Assembly (NCBI GenBank): GCA_023382385.1
Contig: JAHDVH010000003.1
Location: 310,001 to 374,000 of the forward strand
DNA from: a bacterium
GTDB taxonomy: Bacteria > Electryoneota > RPQS01
Reading direction: 5' to 3'
Length of the DNA stretch: 64,000 bases
Part shown: positions 1 through 8,534 of the stretch, in pieces
How the letters are laid out: the number at the start of each line of letters is the position of its first letter
Numbering within the stretch: position 1 is the first letter of the stretch
Notes under the pieces: generated by a model
What the model was told of the DNA's origin: nothing
The model's database searches: none
What the model saw: the letters and a program-made list of their open reading frames with translations, nothing else
Position numbers and translations under genes: made by a program

Positions 1-1385
1 TCGGTCCCAAAAAGGCTCGCGTACTGTGGCGCGAGGCACATATCTCTTCACTTGAAGAGCTGGACTCGGCCATCATGGCAGGCAAGCTTTCCGCTCTTTC
101 AGGCTTTGGGGGCAAAACCCTTGAAAAATTCCGGGCCAGCATTGCTTTCCTGCAAACAATCGGCAAACGCAGGCTCCGGCATCATGCCAAAAGAATTGCG
201 GCGGCGCTGACTGAACAAATCTTGGCACTTCCGCACGTCGACTCAGTTCACTTCTGTGGAAGCCTGCGTCGCAACTGTGAAACGATTGGTGATCTTGATT
301 GCGCCGTGTGCGCATCACGTGAGCATCATAAGACCTCACGAGAGCTGATTTCGAGAATCGACGCTATCACGTGGAACAACAAGGACGGAGAGATTTGGTC
401 TGGACGCACGACGGAAGGAATGGACATCGAGTTGTCCGTTTGCGCTCCCGATGAACTTGGGACAAGGCTTGTGCTCGCCACCGGTTCAAGAACTCACGTT
501 GCCGAACTCCTGCGCCGCGCGGGTGAACTGCCCAACTCGCCGACTGAAGAACAGCTATACGGTATGCTCGGGCTTCAATTCGTTCCACCTGCACTGCGAG
601 AGCAAACCACAGAGCCACGATTGTTAGGGGAACCTACGTATCCGTGCCCTGTTGAGAAGAAAGACATTCGAGGAATATTGCATATTCATTCGAACTACTC
701 TGACGGACATCACTCCATTCGACAGATGGCAGAAGCCGCGATGCTGCGCGGCTATGAGTATATCGGGATTGCCGACCACTCCAAGTCGGCGGCTTACGCG
801 GGAGGGCTTTCCACGGATCGCGTTATGGAACAGTGGGAAGAGATTGACTACTTGAATGATGAGCTTGCGCCGTTTCGCATTCTCAAAGGCACTGAATGTG
901 ATATCCTTGCTGACGGAAGTTTGGACTACGATGACGGTCTTCTGCGGGGATTTGATTACGTCGTTGCGTCAATTCATCAGGGTTTTCATATGTCCGAAGA
1001 CGAGGCAACGACTCGCTTGTGCCGCGCTCTCGAGAATCCACACGTAGACATTCTTGGTCATGCCACCGGGCGTTTGCTCCTCAGGCGTGAAGGTTATCCA
1101 GTCAATCACGAAAAACTTTTGGAATGCGCGGCCGAGTACGGGAAATCGATCGAGTTGAACACGAATCCGCATCGTCTGGATCTTGACTGGCGGTGGTTCA
1201 AGCGCGCTATTGAACTCGAGATTCCCATTCCTCTGAACCCTGACGCGCACGCCGCAGATGGACTCGACGATATTGAATACGGTCTTGATCTGGCTGCTAA
1301 AGGACCGATCACGCAAGCACTTTGCCCTTCCGCATGGAGTGCTCACGAGTTCCTGCAATGGTGTCAAACTCACCCCCATCGATGA
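1..1385 (+). CDS. polX: DNA polymerase X family protein with C-terminal PHP domain (5' partial)
   Basis: The reading frame is open from base 3 with no start codon in the window, so the gene begins upstream. The first visible residues (GPKKARVLW ... GFGGKTLEKF) form a helix-hairpin-helix typical of the PolX fingers/thumb region. The palm signature follows, GSLRRNCETIGDLD, with the metal-binding DxD pair. From about residue 220 comes a PHP phosphoesterase domain starting HIHSNYSDG and ending NPDAH, with the expected metal-binding His and Asp residues. In other bacteria PolX fills gaps in base-excision repair and the PHP domain gives exonuclease or phosphatase activity. The stop overlaps the next start as ATGA, so it is probably cotranscribed with the genes that follow. 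The family is clear; the N-terminus cannot be judged. Confidence 0.93.
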   Translation, partial: GPKKARVLWREAHISSLEELDSAIMAGKLSALSGFGGKTLEKFRASIAFLQTIGKRRLRHHAKRIAAALTEQILALPHVDSVHFCGSLRRNCETIGDLDCAVCASREHHKTSRELISRIDAITWNNKDGEIWSGRTTEGMDIELSVCAPDELGTRLVLATGSRTHVAELLRRAGELPNSPTEEQLYGMLGLQFVPPALREQTTEPRLLGEPTYPCPVEKKDIRGILHIHSNYSDGHHSIRQMAEAAMLRGYEYIGIADHSKSAAYAGGLSTDRVMEQWEEIDYLNDELAPFRILKGTECDILADGSLDYDDGLLRGFDYVVASIHQGFHMSEDEATTRLCRALENPHVDILGHATGRLLLRREGYPVNHEKLLECAAEYGKSIELNTNPHRLDLDWRWFKRAIELEIPIPLNPDAHAADGLDDIEYGLDLAAKGPITQALCPSAWSAHEFLQWCQTHPHR

Positions 1386-1837
1386 CGAATCAATCAGCAT
1401 CAAGGCTCTTCCAAAAACTCCCCGATGCGGACTTCCGTTCTCGCTGCCAGACATTGTGTGAGTTGCTTCGCCGAGATAACTCGGCATACGACTGGGTGGG
1501 CATCTACTGGGTAGACGGTGACGATCTCGTGCTCGGCCCCTGGTCGGGGAAGCAAGCAACTGAGCACACGCGCATTCCGATTTCACAGGGCATCTGCGGC
1601 GCAGCTGTTCGCGAGGGGCAAACCATTATCGTGGAGGACGTGCAGAATGATCCGCGATACCTTGCGTGTTTTCTCGAAACTCGCTCGGAAATCGTCGTTC
1701 CAATTCGTGCCGACGGCCTAATCATTGGCGAAATCGACATTGACGGCAAGCGCGTACGCGAGTTCGACGATAGAGACCAGGAATTTCTGGAAGAGCTATC
1801 GGAACTAATCGGTCGCGAGTGGCCGGGGCGATGGTGA
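1382..1837 (+). CDS. GAF domain protein, free methionine-(R)-sulfoxide reductase-like
   Basis: 151 residues covering one GAF domain. The ATG at 1382 overlaps the polX stop (ATGA) and is preferred over an upstream in-frame start at 1322, which would lie inside polX. The pattern WVGIYWV, LVLGPWSGK, GICGAAV, VEDV, LACF and SEIVVPI matches the YebR/fRMsr subfamily, cytosolic enzymes that reduce free methionine-R-sulfoxide using thioredoxin-linked cysteines. Two of the three cysteines known in YebR are present (GICG and LACF). The first, normally in a GK-IAC-RIP context, is replaced here by ATEHTRIP. If the activity is retained it must use a two-cysteine cycle; a purely ligand-sensing GAF protein is the alternative. 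It overlaps the next gene by 7 bases. Confidence 0.85.
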   Translation: MTNQSASRLFQKLPDADFRSRCQTLCELLRRDNSAYDWVGIYWVDGDDLVLGPWSGKQATEHTRIPISQGICGAAVREGQTIIVEDVQNDPRYLACFLETRSEIVVPIRADGLIIGEIDIDGKRVREFDDRDQEFLEELSELIGREWPGRW

Positions 1838-3192
1838 ACGACTCGCCGCTGATGATCTCCGTATCCGGAGTGCGCGGCATCGTCGGGCAAAGCATGACTG
1901 CCGAGGTTTGTTTGCGGTGGGCACAGGCATTTGGAAATCAATGCGCGCCCGGACCAGTCGTCGTGGGTGGCGACAGCCGTATCAGCAAGACAATGATGCG
2001 TGCTGCCACAATCTCCGGCTTGGCATCAGCGGGCGCTCGGATAATTGATATCGGAGTAGTCGCGACGCCCACAGTCGCACTTGCCGTGGAGTATCACCGA
2101 GCGAAGGGCGGTATTGCAATTACCGCCAGCCATAACCCGGCTGAATGGAACGCGCTGAAGTTTTATGGCGAGGACGGGTTATTCATTGACGAGGACCGTG
2201 GCAAGTTGCTGCACACGGCCGTAGCCTCAACACAGGCATACGACGTTGATGCTTTTCGCGTCGGACGTTATGAGCGCGACGAACTTGCGGTTGAGAGACA
2301 CTTGAATGCCGTGCTCGCGATGCCTTTCTTGCGCGTTGACGAACTGAGGGGGCGGAAGTTTCGCGTCGGGCTGGACGCTGTGAATGGTTCAGGTGGCGAA
2401 TTGCTCAAAAGGCTGTTGGAAACTCTCGGTTGTGATGTCGTGGGCTTTCATCTTGAACCAACTGGCAGGTTTCCTCGACAACCTGAACCGACTCCTGAAA
2501 ATATCCGCGACGTGTGCCAAGCTATGCAAGATGCGCGTGTCGATATCGGCTTCGTTGTTGACCCCGATGCAGACCGACTTGCAATCATCCGGTCCGACGG
2601 TAAACCGGCGGGTGAAGAATTGACAATTTGCGCTGCTGCGCTGGCCGCGCTTCCTTATGTTCCCGGTCCCGTTGTCGTCAACTGCTCAACCAGTCTCGCA
2701 ATCAGAGACATAGCAAACTGCTTTGAACGAACTGTCTATGAAACACGAGTTGGCGAGGCGCACGTTGCGCGGCGGATGAAGGAAGTTGGAGCGGCAGTTG
2801 GAGGGGAAGGTAACGGTGGAGTCATGCTGCCTTTGGTACATGCTTCCCGTGACTCGGCAGTAGGGGCGGCCTTAGTCTTGCAGGCCCTGCTTTCAGCAGA
2901 CACTGCTTCTGCCGAATTCTTTGACGGAATGCCGCAGTACCATCTTGTAAAGCGAAAGCGCGAATTCTCTACGTTGATGGAGCAGGCTCGTGCTCTCGAA
3001 CGTCTCGCGCAAATCACTGACCTGGGCGAAGCTGACACGCTGGACGGATTCAAGTGGAGAACGGTAGACGCATGGGTACAGGCAAGAGCCTCCAACACTG
3101 AACCGATTGTGCGAGTATTTGCAGAGGCTCCGACTCAAAGTGACGCAGAGCGGCTTGCGGCGAAAGTCTTAAATTTTCTTGATACACAATAA
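1831..3192 (+). CDS. Phosphohexomutase (phosphoglucosamine/phosphomannomutase family)
   Basis: 453 residues from the ATG at 1831; a GTG at 1819 and an ATG at 1852 (MISVSGVRG) are alternatives. All four alpha-D-phosphohexomutase motifs are visible: the phosphoserine loop TASHNP near residue 105, the metal loop DPDADRLAI near 245, the sugar-binding loop GEGNGG near 325, and the C-terminal phosphate-binding loop RASNTEPIVRV near 420. The enzyme moves phosphate between C1 and C6 of a hexose or hexosamine phosphate in the cytoplasm. The short N-terminus (VSGVRGIVG) resembles archaeal-type PMM/PGM and GlmM-like members, so substrate cannot be assigned. It lies 18 bases upstream of glgC; an enzyme supplying glucose-1-phosphate to GlgC would fit, which is inference. 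Confidence 0.9.
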   Translation: MVNDSPLMISVSGVRGIVGQSMTAEVCLRWAQAFGNQCAPGPVVVGGDSRISKTMMRAATISGLASAGARIIDIGVVATPTVALAVEYHRAKGGIAITASHNPAEWNALKFYGEDGLFIDEDRGKLLHTAVASTQAYDVDAFRVGRYERDELAVERHLNAVLAMPFLRVDELRGRKFRVGLDAVNGSGGELLKRLLETLGCDVVGFHLEPTGRFPRQPEPTPENIRDVCQAMQDARVDIGFVVDPDADRLAIIRSDGKPAGEELTICAAALAALPYVPGPVVVNCSTSLAIRDIANCFERTVYETRVGEAHVARRMKEVGAAVGGEGNGGVMLPLVHASRDSAVGAALVLQALLSADTASAEFFDGMPQYHLVKRKREFSTLMEQARALERLAQITDLGEADTLDGFKWRTVDAWVQARASNTEPIVRVFAEAPTQSDAERLAAKVLNFLDTQ

Positions 3193-3210
3193 CCACATCA
3201 TAAATTTCTT

Positions 3211-4500
3211 ATGGACAATGTAGCGGCAGTCATATTAGGCGGCGGACGAGGCACAAGATTGCATCCGTTAACCAAGCCCCGTTCAAAACCGGCCGTTCCG
3301 TTTGGCGGCATGTACAGGCTGATCGATATTCCAGTCTCAAATTGCCTGTATTCTCAACTGAGCAAGATTTATGTCATAACTCAGTTCAACTCTGCATCAT
3401 TGAATCGCCATGTTTCAATGACGTACACGTTTGATGCATTCAGAAATGGATTTGTGACGATTCTTGCTGCTGAGCAGACCATTGATACAAGCGATTGGCT
3501 GCAGGGGACAGCCGATGCCGTGCGCAAGAACTTGCGTCACATTCGACCTGCTGAACCCACGGACGTTTTGATTCTTTCAGGAGATCACATCTACTGGATG
3601 AACTATCAGGGCATGCTCGCCCTTCACCGTAGAGCAAGAGCCGACATAACAATTGCAACTTATCCTGTTGCGCTCGAGGACGCCAAAAGATTCGGGATCA
3701 TGAAGGTCAACGATGATGGTCGCATCGTGGAATTCAAGGAAAAGCCTGAATCCCCGAAAGACATTAAGAATTGGACACTCTCGGGTGAAGTGTTCAGGTC
3801 TGCCGACTTTGACTCCGAGGGACCGGTTGTTATGGCGTCAATGGGCATCTACTTGATACGCTGGGAAGCAATAGAACAACTGCTCGCTCCTGATACGGGA
3901 TCAGATTTCGGAAAGCATGTGATTCCTTCAGCAATCAACACACATCGTGTGTTTGCCTACCCCTTCAGCGGGTATTGGGAGGACATTGGAACCATCGAAT
4001 CCTACTATGATGCCAACCTCGCTTTGACGGATCCTCAACCAAAGTTCGCTTTGTTTGATCCGAACTACCGGTTATTCACGCGTCCGCGCTTTCTGCCCGG
4101 TGCGAGTATGCGCGAGGTGTATTCGAAACGGGCGTTAATCTGTGCCGGCTCACGAATTGAGCATGGTTCCATTGAGCATTCTATCCTCGGTACGCGTACG
4201 GTTGCAAAGTCAGGCATCAAAATCATTGACTCGGTCGTATGTGGCGCAGACTTCTATGAAAGTTCGGAGTCGTTGCAGTTGAATCGCGAAACGGGCCGAC
4301 CGGACATAGGGATCGGCGGCGATACGTCAATCAGGAAAGCTATTGTTGACAAGAACGCCCGGATTGGGTACGGCGTGCGAATTGACCCAAGCGACAATGT
4401 TCCTGATCATGACGGCGAGGGTTACTCTGTGCGAGACGGAATCGTGATCATCGAAAAGGATGCCGTGATTCCTGACGGCGCCGTTATCCCTGGCAAATAG
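3211..4500 (+). CDS. glgC: Glucose-1-phosphate adenylyltransferase (ADP-glucose pyrophosphorylase)
   Basis: 429 residues, full length for the family. It makes ADP-glucose from glucose-1-phosphate and ATP, the committed step of bacterial glycogen synthesis. The nucleotidyltransferase domain opens with GGGRGTRLHPLT and KPAVPFGG, followed by the activator/substrate region RLIDIPVSNC. LSGDHIYWM carries the catalytic Asp, and FKEKPESP and GYWEDIGT are present. A C-terminal left-handed beta-helix starts near residue 300. The length and the LTKPRSKPAVPFGG form resemble the cyanobacterial and plant branch. No glycogen synthase or branching enzyme is in the window. The gene lies 18 bases after the phosphohexomutase and 1 base before the phosphorylase, consistent with one operon. 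Confidence 0.95.
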   Translation: MDNVAAVILGGGRGTRLHPLTKPRSKPAVPFGGMYRLIDIPVSNCLYSQLSKIYVITQFNSASLNRHVSMTYTFDAFRNGFVTILAAEQTIDTSDWLQGTADAVRKNLRHIRPAEPTDVLILSGDHIYWMNYQGMLALHRRARADITIATYPVALEDAKRFGIMKVNDDGRIVEFKEKPESPKDIKNWTLSGEVFRSADFDSEGPVVMASMGIYLIRWEAIEQLLAPDTGSDFGKHVIPSAINTHRVFAYPFSGYWEDIGTIESYYDANLALTDPQPKFALFDPNYRLFTRPRFLPGASMREVYSKRALICAGSRIEHGSIEHSILGTRTVAKSGIKIIDSVVCGADFYESSESLQLNRETGRPDIGIGGDTSIRKAIVDKNARIGYGVRIDPSDNVPDHDGEGYSVRDGIVIIEKDAVIPDGAVIPGK

Positions 4501-4501
4501 T

Positions 4502-5812
4502 GTGAATGTTGCAGAACTCATTGCCCGAAAACAAGACGGGGGCGGACTGTCAGACACTGAGATTACTGCGTTGATTAACGGATTTGTTGATGGAACGGTT
4601 CCCGACTATCAAATGTCCGCGCTGCTTATGGCGGTTTACTTTCGCGGGCTAAGTGATCAAGAGGGAAGGTGTTTTCTTAACGCGATGATCAGATCCGGCG
4701 AAGTGCTGTCGTTCCCGGATATCTCAGCCCGCAAAGTGGATAAACATTCCACTGGTGGCGTCGGCGACAAGACTTCATTGATTGTTGCCCCCGTTCTTGC
4801 CGAAGCAGGTGTTCCCGTCCCCATGATTTCAGGACGGGCACTCGGGCACACAGGCGGGACTCTTGACAAGCTTGAAAGCATTCGCGGATTGCGCGTTGTG
4901 CTGTCGCATCAGGAATTCTCAAGCATATTGCGCGCGCACGGCTGTGTGTTTGGCGCTCAGACGGACAACCTGGTTCCTGCCGACAAAAAGCTGTATGCCC
5001 TGCGCGACGTTACCTCCACCGTCGCCATCCCTCCGCTGATTGCCGCGAGCATTCTCTCGAAGAAGATAGCCGAGGGTACGAATGCACTCGTTATGGACGT
5101 CAAAATCGGCCCCGGCGGATTCCTGCCGACAGAGGAAGAAGCTCGGGAGTTAGCGCAGAGGCTTGTGACGTGGTCGGCGGACTGGAACGTCGAGACGATA
5201 GTCTATGGCACGGACATGCACGAACCGCTCGGCGACACAGCTGGCAACCTCATTGAAGTTGTCGAGTGCTTGAGCATACTGAAAAACGGCATCGGCGACG
5301 CAAGGTTGATCGAGTTGTGTGGTGTTCTTGGAGGTGCAATGCTGAAGCTCGGAGGGATCGTCCGCGATGTCGAATCAGGCAGGAAAGAGTTCCATAGAGT
5401 GCTGCAGAGTGGGGCTGCATACAGGCGTTTTCAGCGGATTGCCGAAGCACAAGGGGCGGATCCTTTCGTATGGAAGGAGCTCGAGTCAGGCGTAAACTCG
5501 GCATGCTCGCACGTGATAACTGCAGCGAGCAATGGAGTGCTCTCCGAGATTCGACCTCGTCAGATCGGACTCGGACTCGTCGAGCTGGGTGCGGGGCGAC
5601 GAGTTGCTTCAGATAAGGTCGACCCTTTCGCCGGCATTCGATTTTTGAAGAAGCGTGGCGATTCGGTCAAGATTGGCGAACCGATTGCAATCGCACATTG
5701 GAGCGGCGCACCTTCCGGCAAGCCGCAAGGGATCTCACTTCTATCGGGAGCCTTTGAGATCTCCGATGGTCCGGCGGAGAATCGACCACTGGTTTATTTC
5801 GAAACTGCATAA
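4502..5812 (+). CDS. Pyrimidine-nucleoside phosphorylase (thymidine phosphorylase family)
   Basis: 436 residues from a GTG one base after the glgC stop. It phosphorolyses thymidine, deoxyuridine or uridine to the base and (deoxy)ribose-1-phosphate. The family hallmark region near residues 80-120 is intact: KHSTGGVGDK, the GRALGHTGGTLDKLE signature and the phosphate-binding Ser/Lys. An N-terminal helical domain (residues 1-65), a central alpha/beta domain and the C-terminal barrel-sandwich domain (from about 345, GLGLVELGAGR) are all visible. The sequence does not separate DeoA from the broader-specificity Pdp. In this operon it may feed sugar phosphates to the upstream mutase; this is inference. 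Confidence 0.93.
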   Translation: MNVAELIARKQDGGGLSDTEITALINGFVDGTVPDYQMSALLMAVYFRGLSDQEGRCFLNAMIRSGEVLSFPDISARKVDKHSTGGVGDKTSLIVAPVLAEAGVPVPMISGRALGHTGGTLDKLESIRGLRVVLSHQEFSSILRAHGCVFGAQTDNLVPADKKLYALRDVTSTVAIPPLIAASILSKKIAEGTNALVMDVKIGPGGFLPTEEEARELAQRLVTWSADWNVETIVYGTDMHEPLGDTAGNLIEVVECLSILKNGIGDARLIELCGVLGGAMLKLGGIVRDVESGRKEFHRVLQSGAAYRRFQRIAEAQGADPFVWKELESGVNSACSHVITAASNGVLSEIRPRQIGLGLVELGAGRRVASDKVDPFAGIRFLKKRGDSVKIGEPIAIAHWSGAPSGKPQGISLLSGAFEISDGPAENRPLVYFETA

Positions 5813-5859
5813 GCGCTCGCGGCTGTAGCCGAACGTATCGAGCAGAAAGTGAAAGACGT

Positions 5860-6243
5860 ATGGATGACTCTATTGAGAAGAAGGTTCGCACGCTCCGGCT
5901 GAAACTCCTGATGGCGGAAAGAGAGTTGCATGCTGCATCCGGCAAATGGAGACTTGGTGCGTTGCTGAAAGCTGGACACGCAAATGCTATGAATCGGGAG
6001 GTAGATAAGGTTACGGACCGATTGGAAGCAAAGATCGACAAATTACGCGCAGAAATCGCCGAGCTGACAGGAGAACCATTGCAAAGCGCGAATCCGGGCA
6101 AAGTGGTCGCTCCTGCCTCCAAGACAGCAGCGAAGAAGGAACCGGCGAAAGCTCCCGCTGACAAAAAGATGCAGACGCAAAGAACGGCGTCAAAGAAGTC
6201 CGCTGTCAAGAAAACCACTACGAAAAAGTCCGGGAAGAAGTGA
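5860..6243 (+). CDS. Small coiled-coil protein with histone H1-like lysine/alanine tail
   Basis: 127 residues starting at an ATG 47 bases after the phosphorylase stop. Residues 1-70 are predicted helical and coiled-coil-like, with alternating charged and hydrophobic residues (ERELHAAS, REVDKVTDRLEAKIDKLRAEIAEL). Residues 75-127 are a low-complexity tail of Lys, Ala, Thr and Ser with repeated KK and AKK units and a basic end (KKSGKK). Such tails occur in bacterial histone H1-like and other nucleic-acid-binding proteins, so nonspecific DNA or RNA binding is plausible but not shown. No catalytic motif is visible. A strong hairpin terminator follows. Confidence 0.75.
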   Translation: MDDSIEKKVRTLRLKLLMAERELHAASGKWRLGALLKAGHANAMNREVDKVTDRLEAKIDKLRAEIAELTGEPLQSANPGKVVAPASKTAAKKEPAKAPADKKMQTQRTASKKSAVKKTTTKKSGKK

Positions 6244-6270
6244 GCGCGAACCACCTTAAGTAAACTAATA

Positions 6271-6297
6271 GGGCCGCGTTATTCGCGGCCCTTGTTC
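6271..6297. terminator. Intrinsic terminator between convergent genes
   Basis: Perfect 8-bp stem gggccgcg / cgcggccc around a 5-base loop (6271-6291), followed by a TTGTTCT tract. It ends the + operon; the thioredoxin gene converges from the other side. Confidence 0.8.
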
Positions 6298-6316
6298 TCA
6301 TTCGTGCAATAAGAAC

Positions 6317-6643
6317 TTATTGAGCATGGTTGCGGAACTTCTCTTCGAGCTTTGCTTTCGGGAGAACTCCGGTTACAGTCTCGACGAGCTGCCCATTCTT
6401 AAAAAAGAGCACCTGCGGGATGTTCAGTACACCGTATTTGCGCGGCGTTTCCGGGTTGGCTGCGATGTCAATCTCGCCAATCACTGCCTTGCCATCCCAG
6501 TCAGGCGCAAGGTCTTCAAGTATGGCATGTATTTTCTTGCAGGGTGCGCACCATTCCGCCCCAAAGTCGAGAACGGCAAGTCGGTCGGCACGCAGGATTG
6601 TCTCTTCAAAATTTGCGTCTGTAACAGTGACCAAATTGGACAC
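6317..6643 (-). CDS. Thioredoxin
   Basis: 108 residues from a GTG start with a GAGGAG ribosome site just upstream. It is a complete single thioredoxin fold with the redox motif WCAPCKK near residue 32, the cis-proline loop (NIPQVLFF) near residue 75 and no signal peptide, so it is cytoplasmic. The motif is WCAPC rather than the classical WCGPC. It lies 26 bases downstream of the dsbD stop on the same strand. DsbD-type proteins take electrons from cytoplasmic thioredoxin, so this protein may be the dedicated electron donor, which is inference from the pairing. Confidence 0.92.
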   Translation of the reverse strand: MSNLVTVTDANFEETILRADRLAVLDFGAEWCAPCKKIHAILEDLAPDWDGKAVIGEIDIAANPETPRKYGVLNIPQVLFFKNGQLVETVTGVLPKAKLEEKFRNHAQ

Positions 6644-6669
6644 GTCAGCTCCTCTATTGTTGCAGTGTG

Positions 6670-8469
6670 TTAAAGGTTGTGGCGATCCAACAGGGCTATG
6701 AAGTCTTTTGCGGGCTTGAATCCCGTGAACCGAGTGATTTCGCGGTCGCCTTCCTGCAAGATCACTGTTGGCATCCCCGTGATCTTATACTTCTGCTTCA
6801 TCTCCTTCACCCACGGGGTTTCTTTGGTGAAGTCAAGCTTTAGTCTGACAAACTCATCGACACGTTGTTGGACTGCCGGCACAATCCAGGTCTTTTCGTC
6901 AAGTTCTACACAAGCGACACACCAGTCGGCATATACGTCGATCAGCATGGGTTTGCCCGAGGATTCGGTCAGCCGCAGAGCTTCTTCCTCTTTGTTGACC
7001 ATCCACTCTAATTCAGTTAGTGGGCCGGCGGATTCCGTCGTCGCGCCGATCGCATTTGGATAGAACGACTTGAAGAGGAATATCCCGCCGATCAAGAACA
7101 CGATAAGTGTGAATGTTTTGCCAAGCCTCTGTTTCGCCGTGGCTTCGTCAGTTAATGAGTCGAAAGCGCCGGAAAAGACGGAAAACGCAATCAGCAGGAC
7201 CGACCACGCCGCATAATATAGGTGTTCGGGAAGTGTAAGCCGGAGCATATAGATTGCTCCCGCCATCAGTATCCAGCCAAAGCCTTTCTTGACGGTTTCC
7301 ATCCAGGAGCCGGCCCGAGGCAGTGCCTGAATCGCACCGGCAAAAGTTCCGATAACCAGAAACAGCAAGCCAAGCCCCAGTGAAAACGTGAATAGCAACG
7401 CCCAGCCGTAGAAAAGATCACCCGTGCGAGCAACCCACGCGAGCAGCGCGACGATCACTGGACCGACACATGGCGCCATCACCAAGCCTGAAGCCATGCC
7501 CAGCAAGAGCGGTCCGAAAAATCCTCTTTTTGCTGCGCCACCCGTCAGACTGGACTGCAGCGCGGCAGGCAACGCAATATCAAACGCGCCAAGCATGCTG
7601 ATTCCCATGATGCCAAAGACTATCGCGATGACGATATTCACTACCGGGGATCCGGAAATCGAACCAAACAGCGTCCCCGTGGCGGCGGCAAAGAGTCCAA
7701 GTCCACTATAGACGATGGCGATGCCCAAGGCGAAAATCGTTGAAAGCATGAGGCCCCGCAACGGTTTCCCTGCACTTGAACCGCCGATGTATCCAATGGT
7801 TATTGGAATGACCGGATACACACACGGCGTGAAACTTGCGAGGATTCCGCCAAGGAAAGCAACAAGAAACGCCGTCCACGAGCCGCCCTCAAGCGCTGCG
7901 AGCAAGCGCGCTTCAAGTCCCTTTGGCTCTTCTTGTTCACCTGTTGCTCGGGCGTCCGCAAAAATCCGTTCGTTGGCGGCGATGACTTGAGAACCCGCAG
8001 CGCGAATCTCAAGCGAAGTTGTGAGCCTCTTTTCTTCAGGCAGAAAGCATACTTCCTGTCCGTACTCTTGACAAATCTGATAGCCGGCCTCGACTGGAAT
8101 TACATGTGTCCCAAGCACGGCGTCAGGTGCGGCGGTAACCGGAACGCGCACGAGCACGTCACCGCGATAGCAAACCTCATCGTGGAATGGCTCCCCCTTC
8201 GGAAATTGCGGTTCGCCAAATAGAAGGCCCAGCGTATCTGAAACCGTTACATAGAATAGCCCAAACTCGACGTCCGTAATGTGGTGTTTTGCTGGTACAC
8301 TGAACAGCAGGCCGAGTTCCGAGGTGCCGTCCGCCGCGATCGCATCTGTGCTCCATATCGCTCGCACCGGCACGCCGGGCGAGACTGGCCCGCCGTCTGC
8401 ATCTGCCCTGAGAGGTGCCGAACCTAAAAGGGTCGCTACGACAAGTACAAAGGGTGCAATCCAAGCCAT
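6670..8469 (-). CDS. dsbD: Thiol:disulfide interchange protein DsbD
   Basis: 599 residues with all three DsbD modules. A signal peptide (about 1-22) precedes the periplasmic N-terminal domain, which carries the ICQEYGQEVCF cysteine pair. Eight or so membrane helices (about 185-450) contain the two redox cysteines in FTPCVYPV and VMAPCVGPV. A C-terminal thioredoxin domain has ADWCVACVE near residue 510. All six cysteines known from the E. coli relay are present. The protein moves reducing power from cytoplasmic thioredoxin to the periplasm for disulfide isomerisation and cytochrome c maturation. The latter matters here because the window encodes about one hundred haem-c sites. It is cotranscribed with the downstream thioredoxin. 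Confidence 0.94.
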   Translation of the reverse strand: MAWIAPFVLVVATLLGSAPLRADADGGPVSPGVPVRAIWSTDAIAADGTSELGLLFSVPAKHHITDVEFGLFYVTVSDTLGLLFGEPQFPKGEPFHDEVCYRGDVLVRVPVTAAPDAVLGTHVIPVEAGYQICQEYGQEVCFLPEEKRLTTSLEIRAAGSQVIAANERIFADARATGEQEEPKGLEARLLAALEGGSWTAFLVAFLGGILASFTPCVYPVIPITIGYIGGSSAGKPLRGLMLSTIFALGIAIVYSGLGLFAAATGTLFGSISGSPVVNIVIAIVFGIMGISMLGAFDIALPAALQSSLTGGAAKRGFFGPLLLGMASGLVMAPCVGPVIVALLAWVARTGDLFYGWALLFTFSLGLGLLFLVIGTFAGAIQALPRAGSWMETVKKGFGWILMAGAIYMLRLTLPEHLYYAAWSVLLIAFSVFSGAFDSLTDEATAKQRLGKTFTLIVFLIGGIFLFKSFYPNAIGATTESAGPLTELEWMVNKEEEALRLTESSGKPMLIDVYADWCVACVELDEKTWIVPAVQQRVDEFVRLKLDFTKETPWVKEMKQKYKITGMPTVILQEGDREITRFTGFKPAKDFIALLDRHNL

Positions 8470-8475
8470 GTGCTG

Positions 8476-8503
8476 TTGAAACTCAATTATATTTAGATAA
8501 TCT
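8476..8503 (+). promoter_or_regulatory. Candidate promoter for osmC-like gene
   Basis: TTGAAA (8476-8481), 16-base spacer, TAATCT (8498-8503) in the AT-rich gap between divergent dsbD and the OsmC gene. A GGAGG ribosome site at 8525-8529 follows. Assigned by consensus only. Confidence 0.45.
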
Positions 8504-8534
8504 TATATACACGATTTACTATTCGGAGGTTCCC

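Noticed and set aside
75-1385. PolX annotated as starting at ATG 75
   Set aside because: The frame is open from base 3 and the residues before the ATG (GPKKARVLW) continue the helix-hairpin-helix, so the gene is simply cut by the window edge.
969-1586. 205-residue minus-strand frame
   Set aside because: Antisense to polX and the GAF gene, no family pattern, no ribosome site; a shadow frame.
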